DNA from: CAVPGP01 sp963704025
GTDB lineage: Bacteria; Actinomycetota; Thermoleophilia; Gaiellales; Gaiellaceae
DNA length: 64,000 nt
Reading direction: 5' to 3'
Assembly: GCA_963704025.1 (NCBI GenBank)
Contig: CAVPGP010000002.1
Coordinates: 806,001 to 870,000 of the forward strand
Shown: positions 36,149-44,104 of the stretch, one piece after another
Layout: every line of letters starts with the position of its first letter
Numbering within the stretch: position 1 is the stretch's first letter
The notes under the pieces: generated by a model
What the model saw: only the letters and a program-made list of their open reading frames with translations
The model's database searches: none
Told to the model about the DNA's origin: nothing
Program-made: the position numbers and the translations under genes

Positions 36149-36714
36149 GCGGGCTTACAGGCCTGCTCGAAGGTCGCCTGGGCCGACCGGGCGTTCTTCA
36201 ACGCCTCCTGGCTGTTGTCGATCTGCGTCGTCGAGCCCGGGAGGTTCCCCGAGTCGACGGTAGAGCCAAGCGCCTGGACGGAGGCGAGATAGAGGCGGAC
36301 GGCCCCTTGCAGGTCCGTGGCGGCGGTCGCGCACGCCCCCTGCGCCTCGGCCGTCGCCTCCTCGAGCACCGGCTGGGCCTTCTTACCCGTCGCCACGACC
36401 TTGTCCGTCGTCCCGGCGAGGCAGGCCTTGACCTTGTCCGGGTCGGCCTTGCTGCTCGGCGCTGCCAGGCGGCGGCAGACCGCGAAGGTCTTCGTGGCCG
36501 CCTGGTTGACGGACGCGAGCTCCGCGCTGAGCGCCACATAGTCGGCCCAGGCCGCGGCGCTGAGGCGGGTGTTGCCGGCCTGGGTGGCGGCCTGCGTGGT
36601 CGCCGCGGCAGAGCCGCCGCCGTCGTCGGAGCCGCCGCAGCCCGCGGCGAAGCTCGCCAGCAGCGCGAGCGCAGCAAGCGAGACCCGGCCGCGGCCGTGG
36701 CGACGGAGCGACAT
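36145..36714 (-). CDS. Putative lipoprotein, first gene of the UPF0104/phosphatase operon
   Basis: 189 residues. Lipoprotein signal RVSLAALALLASFAAGCGG (lipobox FAAGC), a Gly/Ser/Thr linker, then a helical domain with three paired-looking cysteines (AVCRRL, VKACLAG, GACATA, EQACKPA). TAGAAT at 36721-36726 is placed six bases before the ATG, so the transcript is probably leaderless. An operator copy is centred about 45 bp upstream of that start, a position typical of activators. Confidence 0.76.
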   Translation of the reverse strand: MSLRRHGRGRVSLAALALLASFAAGCGGSDDGGGSAAATTQAATQAGNTRLSAAAWADYVALSAELASVNQAATKTFAVCRRLAAPSSKADPDKVKACLAGTTDKVVATGKKAQPVLEEATAEAQGACATAATDLQGAVRLYLASVQALGSTVDSGNLPGSTTQIDNSQEALKNARSAQATFEQACKPA

Positions 36715-36720
36715 GCGCCG

Positions 36721-36726
36721 ATTCTA
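36721..36726 (-). promoter_or_regulatory. Candidate -10 element, leaderless start of the lipoprotein operon
   Basis: On the minus strand TAGAAT ends six bases before the ATG at 36714 and there is no Shine-Dalgarno sequence. Confidence 0.45.
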
Positions 36727-36750
36727 TTCGCCGTTGCGCTCGCCGCCGCA

Positions 36751-36767
36751 TCGCCCTCAGAGGATGA
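36751..36767. promoter_or_regulatory. Candidate regulon operator, site 6
   Basis: TCGCCC-N5-GGATGA, 36 bp upstream of the lipoprotein/UPF0104/phosphatase operon; minus orientation GTTTCATCC-N5-GGGCGATG. Confidence 0.52.
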
Positions 36768-36779
36768 AACGCGCGCGGC

Positions 36780-37505
36780 TCACTCCGTGGGACTCTCTCT
36801 CCGGCCCCTCGAATCTTCCTGGGTCTTCCGCTCCCTCCTGCCGAGCTTCGACACGAGCACGGCCACCACCGTCACGAGGTAGAGCTGCCCCAGGAGCGCC
36901 TCGAAGACGGCGAACGTGTGGCCGAGGTTTCCGGCCGGCGTGTAGTCGCCGTAGCCGAGCGTCGCGAGCGTCACATAGCTGAAGTAGAGGCGAAGCGACG
37001 GGCTGCCGTCCATCCCCTGGGCGAAGAACGGCCCGGTACCGAGGTACGCGAGCGTCCCGAAGACGGAGGCGAAGAGAATGCCGATCAGCAGATACACGCA
37101 GACAGCGCCCGTGACGGACTGCTCGTTCACCTCCTCCTGGTCGACGACCCCGATCCCGATCGTCGCCGCCGTCGCCAGGACGAGCGCCGCGGAAACCAGC
37201 GCAGCGATCCCGGGCCGCGTCGAGCCCCCACCCGAGATCTCCGCGGCGATCGCCGCCGCGGACACGCTGATGGCGATCAGCGGCACGCGCCGGTCGCCGC
37301 CGATCCCGGCCGTCCAGAGCGCGAGCAGGAGCGTCGTGCAGAGGAGCACGATCGTCAGCGCCCGGGCCCAGACGTCGTCCGGCGCCGAGAAGCCGAAGAC
37401 GAGCGTCACGAGAATCGACAGCAGGACCGGCCGGAAGCTGTGGCTTGCACGCAGCCGGACGACGCGCGAGCCGAGGCGCCGCGGCCGGTCGGAACCGGAG
37501 CTCAC
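36780..37505 (-). CDS. Ion channel family protein (two-helix K+ channel pore, four extra helices)
   Basis: 241 residues. Four N-terminal membrane helices (about 25-130) precede a classical pore module: YLLIGILFASVFGTLAYL, pore loop with selectivity filter TLGYGDYTP in LRLYFSYVTLATLGYGDYTPAG, and VFEALLGQLYLVTVVAVLVSKL. The charged C-terminus has no RCK domain. It would pass K+ across the cytoplasmic membrane. Confidence 0.85.
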   Translation of the reverse strand: MSSGSDRPRRLGSRVVRLRASHSFRPVLLSILVTLVFGFSAPDDVWARALTIVLLCTTLLLALWTAGIGGDRRVPLIAISVSAAAIAAEISGGGSTRPGIAALVSAALVLATAATIGIGVVDQEEVNEQSVTGAVCVYLLIGILFASVFGTLAYLGTGPFFAQGMDGSPSLRLYFSYVTLATLGYGDYTPAGNLGHTFAVFEALLGQLYLVTVVAVLVSKLGRRERKTQEDSRGRRESPTE

Positions 37506-37533
37506 GGCCGCGGACGCCTGCAGGGCGATGCGA

Positions 37534-37767
37534 TCAGCCCGTCAAGGCCCTTTCCTCGGGCGGGCGCGCGATCATGTAGACGAGCACGCCGATCAAGGGC
37601 AGGAAGATGACGAAGACCGTCCAGGCCGCCTTCGACCAGCCCGAGTGGTCCGTGCGGCTGAAGTTGTCCGCCAGGACCATGATCAGCAGCCAGATCCAGA
37701 TCACAAAGGCGAAGAAGATGAACATCGTCCACAGGATGTCCAGGAACGGATAGTCGGTTGCGAGCAC
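37534..37767 (-). CDS. PLDc_N domain small membrane protein
   Basis: 77 residues from GTG 37767 (GGGAGGG upstream): helix MFIFFAFVIWIWLLIMVLADNF, linker SRTDHSGWSKAAW, helix VFVIFLPLIGVLVYMIARPP. This helix-DH.G..K..W-helix layout is the PLDc_N family, usually a short membrane anchor. In Actinomycetota it often has a SHOCT tail, absent here. Confidence 0.75.
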   Translation of the reverse strand: MLATDYPFLDILWTMFIFFAFVIWIWLLIMVLADNFSRTDHSGWSKAAWTVFVIFLPLIGVLVYMIARPPEERALTG

Positions 37768-37857
37768 TGAGCCCTCCCGGTCGGATTGCGGTTGGACCGC
37801 CTTCTGGAGCTGACAGCGACCCGGAACGAGCATCTCGCGGCCGGGGTCGGCTCGGCA

Positions 37858-37874
37858 TCGTCCGATTCGGGTGA
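37858..37874. promoter_or_regulatory. Candidate regulon operator, site 7
   Basis: TCGTCC-N5-GGGTGA, 90 bp upstream of the PLDc_N gene. Confidence 0.45.
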
Positions 37875-37902
37875 TGTGGCGCTCGCGGGGTGCGCCCGCG
37901 CG

Positions 37903-38352
37903 CTATTCGACGATCACGGTCGTCGCCTCGAGCTCGCGCTCGACGCCCTTGACGACGTCCGCCCCGAAGAGGCCCCCGAGGACGCTGTGGCGGCGCGAGC
38001 CGAGCACGACGATCGACGCTTGCCGCTCGCGTGCGACGGCGACGAGCTCCGTAACCGGGTCGCCGGCGCTCCAGACGTAGTCGGCGGAGGCTCCGGCCGA
38101 CTCCACCCGGTCCTGCGCCGTTCGCAGGATCTGCTCGAGCTCCGGCGGCGGGGTCACCGGCATCAGCTCCGGCCTGCTGTCGTCGAGGGTGCCGAAGAAG
38201 CGGGGGCCCTCCGGGCTCAGCGGCATCTCGGCGACCGTGGCGACCACAAGGCGGGCGTTTCGCTGGAGCGCCTCCGTGATCGCCCGGTCGAGCGCGCGGT
38301 CGGCCGGCGGCTTCGCGTCGTATCCGACGAGGATGGTGACTGGCTCCTGCAT
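37903..38352 (-). CDS. Universal stress protein (UspA family)
   Basis: 149 residues of the Usp alpha/beta fold: VTILVGYDAKPPADRALDRAI at the start, LVVATVAEMP, and a C-terminal ATP-binding pattern VVLGSRRHSVLGGLFGADVVKGVERELEATTVIV (G-2x-G-9x-G(S/T) region altered: SRRHS-V-LGG). Start ATG 38352 is preferred over 38460, because the latter would swallow the operator. Confidence 0.85.
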   Translation of the reverse strand: MQEPVTILVGYDAKPPADRALDRAITEALQRNARLVVATVAEMPLSPEGPRFFGTLDDSRPELMPVTPPPELEQILRTAQDRVESAGASADYVWSAGDPVTELVAVARERQASIVVLGSRRHSVLGGLFGADVVKGVERELEATTVIVE

Positions 38353-38420
38353 CTCCCTCTTCCCGCCCGTACGGCGAAAACGCCGCACAACGATTCGAAC
38401 ATCGACGGGACAGGACCGCA

Positions 38421-38437
38421 TCACCCCGATAGCATGA
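38421..38437. promoter_or_regulatory. Candidate regulon operator, site 8
   Basis: TCACCC-N5-GCATGA, 68 bp upstream of the universal stress protein gene. Confidence 0.45.
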
Positions 38438-38456
38438 ACGGTCTCCCCGTGACAAC

Positions 38457-38473
38457 TCATCCAACCCGGACGA
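38457..38473. promoter_or_regulatory. Candidate regulon operator, site 9
   Basis: TCATCC-N5-GGACGA, 94 bp upstream of the DUF2252 gene that leads the polyphosphate cluster. Sites 8 and 9 are 20 bp apart and point to opposite genes. Confidence 0.52.
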
Positions 38474-38567
38474 TGCGCACGCGTCTCGCTCGCGCAATCG
38501 TCGCTGAGGGACGCTCAGAAAAGCCTGCAGAAACCCGCAAGACGGGCGCCCTGAGGAAGGAGCGCAC

Positions 38568-40181
38568 ATGACCGCCGACAGCGACACCACCGAGATCACC
38601 GACGCCGCCGAGAGCGACGCCGAGACCACCGACGTAGGCACCGCCGGCGAGAACGGCAACGCGGACGCCGGCACGACCGAGACCGACGCCCCCGCGCCGA
38701 GGCAGACCGACGGCGACAAGCCGTCTCTGGCGAAGGTGATCGCCGACCAGCCGAAAGGCGAGGGGGTGGTAAAGGCTCCGAAGAAGGCCGTGCACCTGAC
38801 CGCGTCGGAGCGCGAGGCCCGCGGCAAGGCTGCGCGCGCGGACACGCCGCGCGCGGCTCACTCCGACCTCGACGCTCCCGCGAAACGCGACCCGATCGCG
38901 ATCCTCGAGGAGCAGGCCGCCTCGCGCGTGCCCGAGCTCGTCCCGATTCGCTACGGCCGGATGCTCGTTTCCCCCTTCGCGTTCTACCGCGGCGGCGCGG
39001 CGATCATGGCGCAGGATCTCGCCTCAACACCCCGGTCGGGGCTCGTGGCGCAGCTCTGCGGCGACGCGCACCTGTCGAACTTCGGCGGCTTCGCCTCACC
39101 GTCGCGGAGGCTCGTGTTCGACCTGAACGACTTCGACGAGACGCTCCGCGGCCCATTCGAATGGGACGTGAAACGGCTCGCCGCCAGCTTCGAGATCGCC
39201 GGCCGCGACCGCGGCTTCTCCGACGCGGAACGGCGCGCGGCCGTGCTCGCGGCCGCCCGCTCCTACCGGGAGTCGATCCGCCAGTTCGCGCAGCTGGCGA
39301 ACCTCGCCGTCTGGTACTCGCAGCTCGACGCCGACATGCTTGCGGCACGGTTGCAGGCGGAGCGTGATGACAAGAAGACGACGAAGACCTTCGAGAAGAC
39401 GGTCGCGAAGGCGCGGACGAAAGACAGCATGAAGGCGTTCGAGAAGCTGACCCACGAGGTCGACGGCGAGCCGCGGATCGTCTCCGACCCGCCGCTGATC
39501 GTCCCCATCGACGAGCTAATCGGGGGCATCGATAGCCGCCAGGAGCTCCAGGACGCGCTCCGGTTGATCATCCGCAACTACCGTCGCACCCTGCAGGGCG
39601 ACCGGCGCTCGCTGCTCGAGCAGTTCCGCGTCGTCGACCTGGCCCGGAAGGTCGTCGGCGTCGGCAGCGTCGGCACCCGGGCCTGGATCGTGCTCCTGCT
39701 GGGCCGCGACAACGGCGATCCGCTCTTCCTCCAGGTCAAGGAGGCGCAGCCCTCCGTCCTGGAGGCGCATCTCGGCCGCAGCCACTACAACAACAACGGC
39801 CAGCGCGTCGTCGAGGGACAGCGGATGATGCAGGCCCAGAGCGACATCTTCCTCGGCTGGCACCGGGTGCGGGGGCTCGACGGCGAGCTCCGCGACTTCT
39901 TCATCCGCCAGCTCTGGGACTGGAAGACCTCCGCCGACCTGGAGACGATCAGGCCTGGGCCCTTCGCCCAGTACGCCGAGATCTGCGGCTGGACGCTCGC
40001 CCGGGCCCACGCCCGCTCGGGAGACCGTGTCGCGATCGCGACCTACCTCGGCAAGGGCGACGTCTTCGACCGCGCGGTGGCCGAGTTCGCCGTGTCGTAC
40101 GCGGACCTGAACGAGCGGGACTACGCGGCGCTGGCGAAGGCCGCCAAGGACGGGCGGGTCACCGTGCAGGAGGGCCTGTAG
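38568..40181 (+). CDS. DUF2252 family protein (kinase-like fold)
   Basis: 537 residues. The first ~60 are acidic low-complexity sequence (Asp/Glu/Thr/Ala), then the DUF2252 body: LVPIRYGRMLVSPFAFYRGGAAIMA, LCGDAHLSNFGGFA (catalytic-loop-like D-A-H-x-x-N) and VFDLNDFDETLRGPFEWDVKRLA (DFD-like), and C-terminal WTLARAHARSGD. The motifs resemble aminoglycoside-phosphotransferase-type kinases. AAGGAG lies six bases before the ATG. It precedes ppk, so a link to phosphate or polyphosphate metabolism is possible. Confidence 0.82.
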   Translation: MTADSDTTEITDAAESDAETTDVGTAGENGNADAGTTETDAPAPRQTDGDKPSLAKVIADQPKGEGVVKAPKKAVHLTASEREARGKAARADTPRAAHSDLDAPAKRDPIAILEEQAASRVPELVPIRYGRMLVSPFAFYRGGAAIMAQDLASTPRSGLVAQLCGDAHLSNFGGFASPSRRLVFDLNDFDETLRGPFEWDVKRLAASFEIAGRDRGFSDAERRAAVLAAARSYRESIRQFAQLANLAVWYSQLDADMLAARLQAERDDKKTTKTFEKTVAKARTKDSMKAFEKLTHEVDGEPRIVSDPPLIVPIDELIGGIDSRQELQDALRLIIRNYRRTLQGDRRSLLEQFRVVDLARKVVGVGSVGTRAWIVLLLGRDNGDPLFLQVKEAQPSVLEAHLGRSHYNNNGQRVVEGQRMMQAQSDIFLGWHRVRGLDGELRDFFIRQLWDWKTSADLETIRPGPFAQYAEICGWTLARAHARSGDRVAIATYLGKGDVFDRAVAEFAVSYADLNERDYAALAKAAKDGRVTVQEGL

Positions 40182-40187
40182 CCCTCC
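40169..40187 (+). terminator. Stem-loop at the DUF2252 stop / ppk leader
   Basis: GGAGGGC-CTGTA-GCCCTCC, a perfect 7-bp stem with the TAG stop of the DUF2252 gene in its loop. It also hides the only GGAGG near the ppk start, so it may attenuate ppk translation or transcription. Confidence 0.4.
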
Positions 40188-40198
40188 GCGCCTCACGC

Positions 40199-42295
40199 AT
40201 CCGCGTCGCGGACACCGCTCCCGCGTCGGCGGCCGGGTCCCTCAGGGCGCGCCGCTTCTCCAACCGGGAGCTGTCGTGGCTCGACTTCGACAACCGCGTC
40301 CTCGAGGCGGCGGCCGATCCGCAGATCCCGCTGCTCGAGCGGGTCAAGCTGTGCGCGATCGTCTCGTCCAACCTGGACGAGTTCTTCGCCGTCCGGATCG
40401 CGGGCCTGCGCGGCAAGGTTGCGGACGGCATCACCCGCCGCTCGTTCGACGGGCGCTCTCCCGCGAAGACGCTCGCGGCCGCGCGGACGAAGGCTCTGGA
40501 GCTGCGAGAGGAGCAGGACGCGCTCTGGCTCGACGATCTTCGGCCGGCGCTGGCCGACGAGGGGATCAGGATCGTCGCCGTCGACGCGCTTCACCGCCGC
40601 GAGCTGCGCGTCCTGACGAAGTACTTCCGGCGAGAGGTGCAGCCGCTGCTCACACCGATCGCCGTCGGCGTGGCCGCCCCCTTCCCCTACCTCCCGTCGC
40701 TGGCATTGAACCTCGCCGTCGTCGTCCGCGACGCCGCCACGCGCGAACGCCGCTTCGTCCGCGTCAACGTCCCCAGCGACCTGCCGCGCTTCGTCAGCCT
40801 CGGCCACGGGTACTTCGTCGCGCTCGAGGACGCGATCGGCCATTTCCTGTCCACGATCGTCGGAGACGGCGAGATCGAAGCCTGTGCGGCCTTCCGGATC
40901 ACACGCGACGCGGACCTCTCGGTCGAGCAGGATGCCGACGACCTGCTGCTCGAGGTCGAGCGGCAGCTGCGGCTGCGCCGCTTCGGCGAAGTGGTCCGGC
41001 TCGAGCTGGACGCAGAGACTCCGAAGCTGCTCGTGGCGCTCCTCAAGCGCGAGCTCGGCGTCGGCGACGACCAGATCTACACGCGCCGGGCGCCGCTCGG
41101 CCTCGCGTCGCTGATCGAGCTGACCGACCTCGACCGTCCAGGGCTGAAGTACAAGCCGTGGAAGCCGGTGACGCGCCGGCCCTTCGCGAAGCGCAGCGTG
41201 AGCGAGCTCTTCACTCAGATCCGGCAGCGCGACATCCTCGTCCAGCACCCGTACGACGGCTTCGAGTCGACGGTCGAGGCGTTCGCCGCCGCGGCGCGCG
41301 ACCCGAAGGTGACTGCGCTCAAGGCCACCGTCTACCGGACCGGCAACCCGTCGTCGACCCTCGCCTCGCTCGTCCAGGCGGCCGAGGACGAGAAGCAGTC
41401 CGTCTGCCTTGTCGAGCTGAAGGCGCGCTTCGAGGAGCGGCGCAACATCCAGTGGTCGCGCGCGCTGGAGCACGCGGGCGTCGACGTGGTCTACGGGGCG
41501 GCCGACCTGAAGGTGCACGCGAAGCTGGTGCTCCTCGTGCGGCGCGAGCGGAACGGCCTGCGCCGCTACGTCCACATCGGCACCGGCAACTATCACGCGT
41601 CGAACGCGTCGACGTTCGAGGACCTGAGCATGTTCACGGCGGACCCGGCGATCGCGGCCGACGTCGCCGACGTCTTCAACGCGGTCACGGGGCGTGCGCA
41701 CCCGGCCGTCTTCCGCAAGCTGCTCGTCGGGCCCTGGTTCCTCCGTGAGGGAATCCTGCACGAGATCGAGCGCGTCGTCGAGGCGGCGGACGAAGGCGAG
41801 AAGGCGCGCATCCGGATCAAGGTCAACTCGCTCTCCGACCCGGAGATCGTCGACGCTCTCTACGCGGCGTCCGCCCGGGGCGTGACGATCGAGATCGTGA
41901 CGCGTGGGATCTGCGTGCTGCGCCCGGGGGTCGCCGGGCTGAGCGAGGGCATCACCGTGCGCAGCGTCCTCGGACGCTTCCTGGAGCACAGCCGCTTCCT
42001 CTCGTTTCAGACGGGCGACCGGGTCGTCACCTGGATGGGGAGCGCCGACCTGATGCCGCGCAACCTCGACCGGCGCATCGAGGTGCTCGCGCCGGTGGAG
42101 GACTCCCGGCTCCGCGCGGAGCTCGGGCACATCTTCGACGCCTTGCTCGCAGACACACATCTCTCCTGGGAGCTGGACGCCGACGGTGTCTGGCATCGCA
42201 CGAGGCCCGCACCGGGAACGCGGCCGGTCTCTGCACAGGAGCTGCTGATGGCGGGGGCGACGAAGCGGGCGAAGAAGAGCCGTTCCCGAACGTGA
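40199..42295 (+). CDS. ppk1: Polyphosphate kinase 1
   Basis: About 690 residues. The N domain begins RRFSNRELSWLDFDNRVLEAA with LCAIVSSNLDEFFAVRIAGL. The catalytic HKD domains have ALKATVYRTGNPS, YGAADLKVHAKLVLLVRR (phospho-acceptor His) and YVHIGTGNYHASNASTFEDLS, and the C-terminus SADLMPRNLDRRIEVLAPV. It makes polyphosphate from ATP reversibly. The start is a puzzle: the open frame has no ATG, GTG or TTG between the DUF2252 gene and the conserved N-terminus. The first such codon in frame is GTG 40637, inside the protein. I placed the start at an ATC (40199), a rare initiator; a base error upstream is also possible. Confidence 0.85.
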   Translation: MRVADTAPASAAGSLRARRFSNRELSWLDFDNRVLEAAADPQIPLLERVKLCAIVSSNLDEFFAVRIAGLRGKVADGITRRSFDGRSPAKTLAAARTKALELREEQDALWLDDLRPALADEGIRIVAVDALHRRELRVLTKYFRREVQPLLTPIAVGVAAPFPYLPSLALNLAVVVRDAATRERRFVRVNVPSDLPRFVSLGHGYFVALEDAIGHFLSTIVGDGEIEACAAFRITRDADLSVEQDADDLLLEVERQLRLRRFGEVVRLELDAETPKLLVALLKRELGVGDDQIYTRRAPLGLASLIELTDLDRPGLKYKPWKPVTRRPFAKRSVSELFTQIRQRDILVQHPYDGFESTVEAFAAAARDPKVTALKATVYRTGNPSSTLASLVQAAEDEKQSVCLVELKARFEERRNIQWSRALEHAGVDVVYGAADLKVHAKLVLLVRRERNGLRRYVHIGTGNYHASNASTFEDLSMFTADPAIAADVADVFNAVTGRAHPAVFRKLLVGPWFLREGILHEIERVVEAADEGEKARIRIKVNSLSDPEIVDALYAASARGVTIEIVTRGICVLRPGVAGLSEGITVRSVLGRFLEHSRFLSFQTGDRVVTWMGSADLMPRNLDRRIEVLAPVEDSRLRAELGHIFDALLADTHLSWELDADGVWHRTRPAPGTRPVSAQELLMAGATKRAKKSRSRT

Positions 42296-43666
42296 AGGTC
42301 ACCGACGAGCACGAGCTGAAGCTCGGCGCACCGGACGGGTTCGAGCTCCCCGAGCTCCCCGGTGAGCCGCTCGAGGTCCGCGAGTTCACGTCGACGTACT
42401 ACGACACGCCGCCGGGCTCGCTCCGCCGTGCCCGGATCACGCTGCGCCGTCGGGTCGAGAACGGCACCGGCGTCTGGCAGCTGAAGCTGCCGAGCGCGCA
42501 GAGCAGGTTCGAGCTCGAGCCGGAGAGCGAGTCCGACGCGCTGCCCGCGGAGCTCGAGAGGCTTCTCGCAGCGCATCTCCGTCTCGGCGGGGTCTCACCC
42601 GTCGCGGAGCTGCGCACGCACCGGTCAGGCGTGCTCGTGAGCGAGAACGGCTCGCAGATGCAGGTCGTCCTCGACCGGGTGGAGGTCATGCGCGACGGAG
42701 AGGTCGCCTCCGTCTTCAACGAGATCGAGCTCGAGCTCGTGGCCGGGGACGCCGCCTCGCTCGGCCGCGTCGCGGAGGTGGTGCTGCGCTCCGGCGCCGA
42801 GGCTCGTGACCAGACCCCGAAGCTCTATCGCGCGCTCGGCCCGGAGCAGCCGCCCCCTCCTGCGCGGGGCCGGCGCGGCTGGGTGGCGAAGCAGCTCGCC
42901 GAGATCCTGGCGCACGACCCGGGGACCCGTTTCGGCGCGGACCCCGAGGACCTGCACCAGCACCGCGTCGCGGTCCGGCGGCTGCGGGCCGTCCTCCGCG
43001 ACGAGCCGTGGAAGACCGAGCTCCGATGGCTCGGAGGAGCGCTCGGCGCCGTCCGCGACCACGACGTGCTGCTCGACCATCTCCGGGGTCAGGCGGCGAC
43101 GCTCGAGCCCGAGGAGCGGTTCGCGTTCGAGCCGCTCCTGCGCCGGCTCGAGCAGGAGCGCGACGCCGCCCGCCACGACCTGACGACCGTGCTCTCCGCG
43201 AGCCGGTATCTCGACCTCCTCGACGCGCTGACGCGGGCGGCGGCCGAGCTGTCGGAGGAAGACGACGCAGAGCTGCCCGCGGTTGCGGCGGCCCAGTTTC
43301 GCAAGCTGCGGAAGGAGGTCAAGGCCGCGGGGCCGGACCCGGCGGACGACGTGCTCCACGAGCTTCGCAAGCGCGGCAAGCGTCTTCGGTATGCGGCCGA
43401 GCTCGCGGCGACGGTCTCCGCCAAGGGGGGACGTCGCGTCGTGGAGCCGGCGAAGCGGTTCCAGGACGTGCTCGGAGAGCACCAGGACGGCGTCATCGCG
43501 GAGCAACGCCTGCGCGAGCTGCTCGGCGCAGGGGGCGACACGCAGCGGCGCGGTGGCCGTCGGGCGCCTGATCGAGCGCGAGCGCGTGCGCCGCCGGGAG
43601 GCGCGGAACGCATGGCCGCAGGCGTGGCGGGAGCTCGAGCGGAGCGGCGCGCGCACGTGGCGGTGA
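42292..43666 (+). CDS. CYTH-CHAD domain protein, with a +1 frameshift near the C-terminus
   Basis: N-terminal CYTH (triphosphate tunnel) domain: EHELKL (ExExK), TSTYYDTPPGSL, ARITLRRRVENGTGVWQLKLP, and EIELELVAG. The C-terminal CHAD domain carries conserved His: EDLHQHRVAVRRLRAVLRD, RDHDVLLDHL, LHELRKRGKRLRYAAELA and DVLGEHQD. Near 43544 one extra C breaks the frame; after it the true tail (AVAVGRLIERERVRRREARNAW) runs to TGA 43664-43666. CHAD binds polyphosphate and CYTH often hydrolyses triphosphates, which fits its position after ppk (GTGA overlap). Confidence 0.82.
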
Positions 43667-44040
43667 CCGGTCCCGTCCGCGCGGCCGGCGGGGTCGTGCG
43701 GCGCGGTGATCGGGTCCTCGTCGTCCACCGCCCGCGCTACGACGACTGGACGTTTCCCAAGGGCAAGGCGGACGACGGCGAGTCGGACGAGGACTGCGCC
43801 GTGCGCGAGGTGCGCGAGGAGACCGGCTTCAGCTGCCGCCTTGTGGACGAGCTGCCCTCGACGTCGTACACCGACTCGCGCGGACGGCCGAAGGTCGTGC
43901 GCTACTGGTCGATGGACGTCGAGGCGGTGAGTTCGCTCCCACGAGGAGGTCGACGAGGCGGTCTGGTGCACCCCGGCGAGGCGGCGCAGCTCCTGAGCTA
44001 CGACCGCGACCAGCCGGTGCTGGCGGCCGCGTCCCGCTGA
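43663..44040 (+). CDS. Nudix hydrolase (MutT-like)
   Basis: About 125 residues. The Nudix box is intact: GKADDGESDEDCAVREVREETGF (G-x5-E-x7-REVREETG). It starts PVRAAGGVVRRGDRVLVVHRPRYDDWTFPKGK, as in MutT1-like actinobacterial enzymes. GTG 43663 overlaps the CHAD stop. Between about 43927 and 43980 the observed frame reads SSLPRGGRRGGL where HEEVDEAVW lies in another frame, so a few inserted bases are likely here too; the last residues (GEAAQLLSYDRDQPVL) are back in frame. It probably hydrolyses a nucleoside or inositol-type polyphosphate. Confidence 0.76.
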   Translation: MTGPVRAAGGVVRRGDRVLVVHRPRYDDWTFPKGKADDGESDEDCAVREVREETGFSCRLVDELPSTSYTDSRGRPKVVRYWSMDVEAVSSLPRGGRRGGLVHPGEAAQLLSYDRDQPVLAAASR

Positions 44041-44067
44041 GGGCAGGCGGCGAGACCGACTCGCCGA

Positions 44068-44097
44068 GGCTCACCCGCGGAGGGATGCGGGCGAGCC
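44068..44097. terminator. Bidirectional stem-loop between Nudix and cydC
   Basis: GGCTCACCCGC / GCGGGCGAGCC with one mismatch and an 8-base loop, in a 64-bp gap between convergent genes. Confidence 0.55.
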
Positions 44098-44104
44098 ACC
44101 GAGC

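Noticed and set aside
44068..44097. TCACCC followed by GGGATG, resembling the regulon operator
   Set aside because: The spacing is off by one, it lies between two gene ends, and it is better explained as part of an 11-bp terminator stem.
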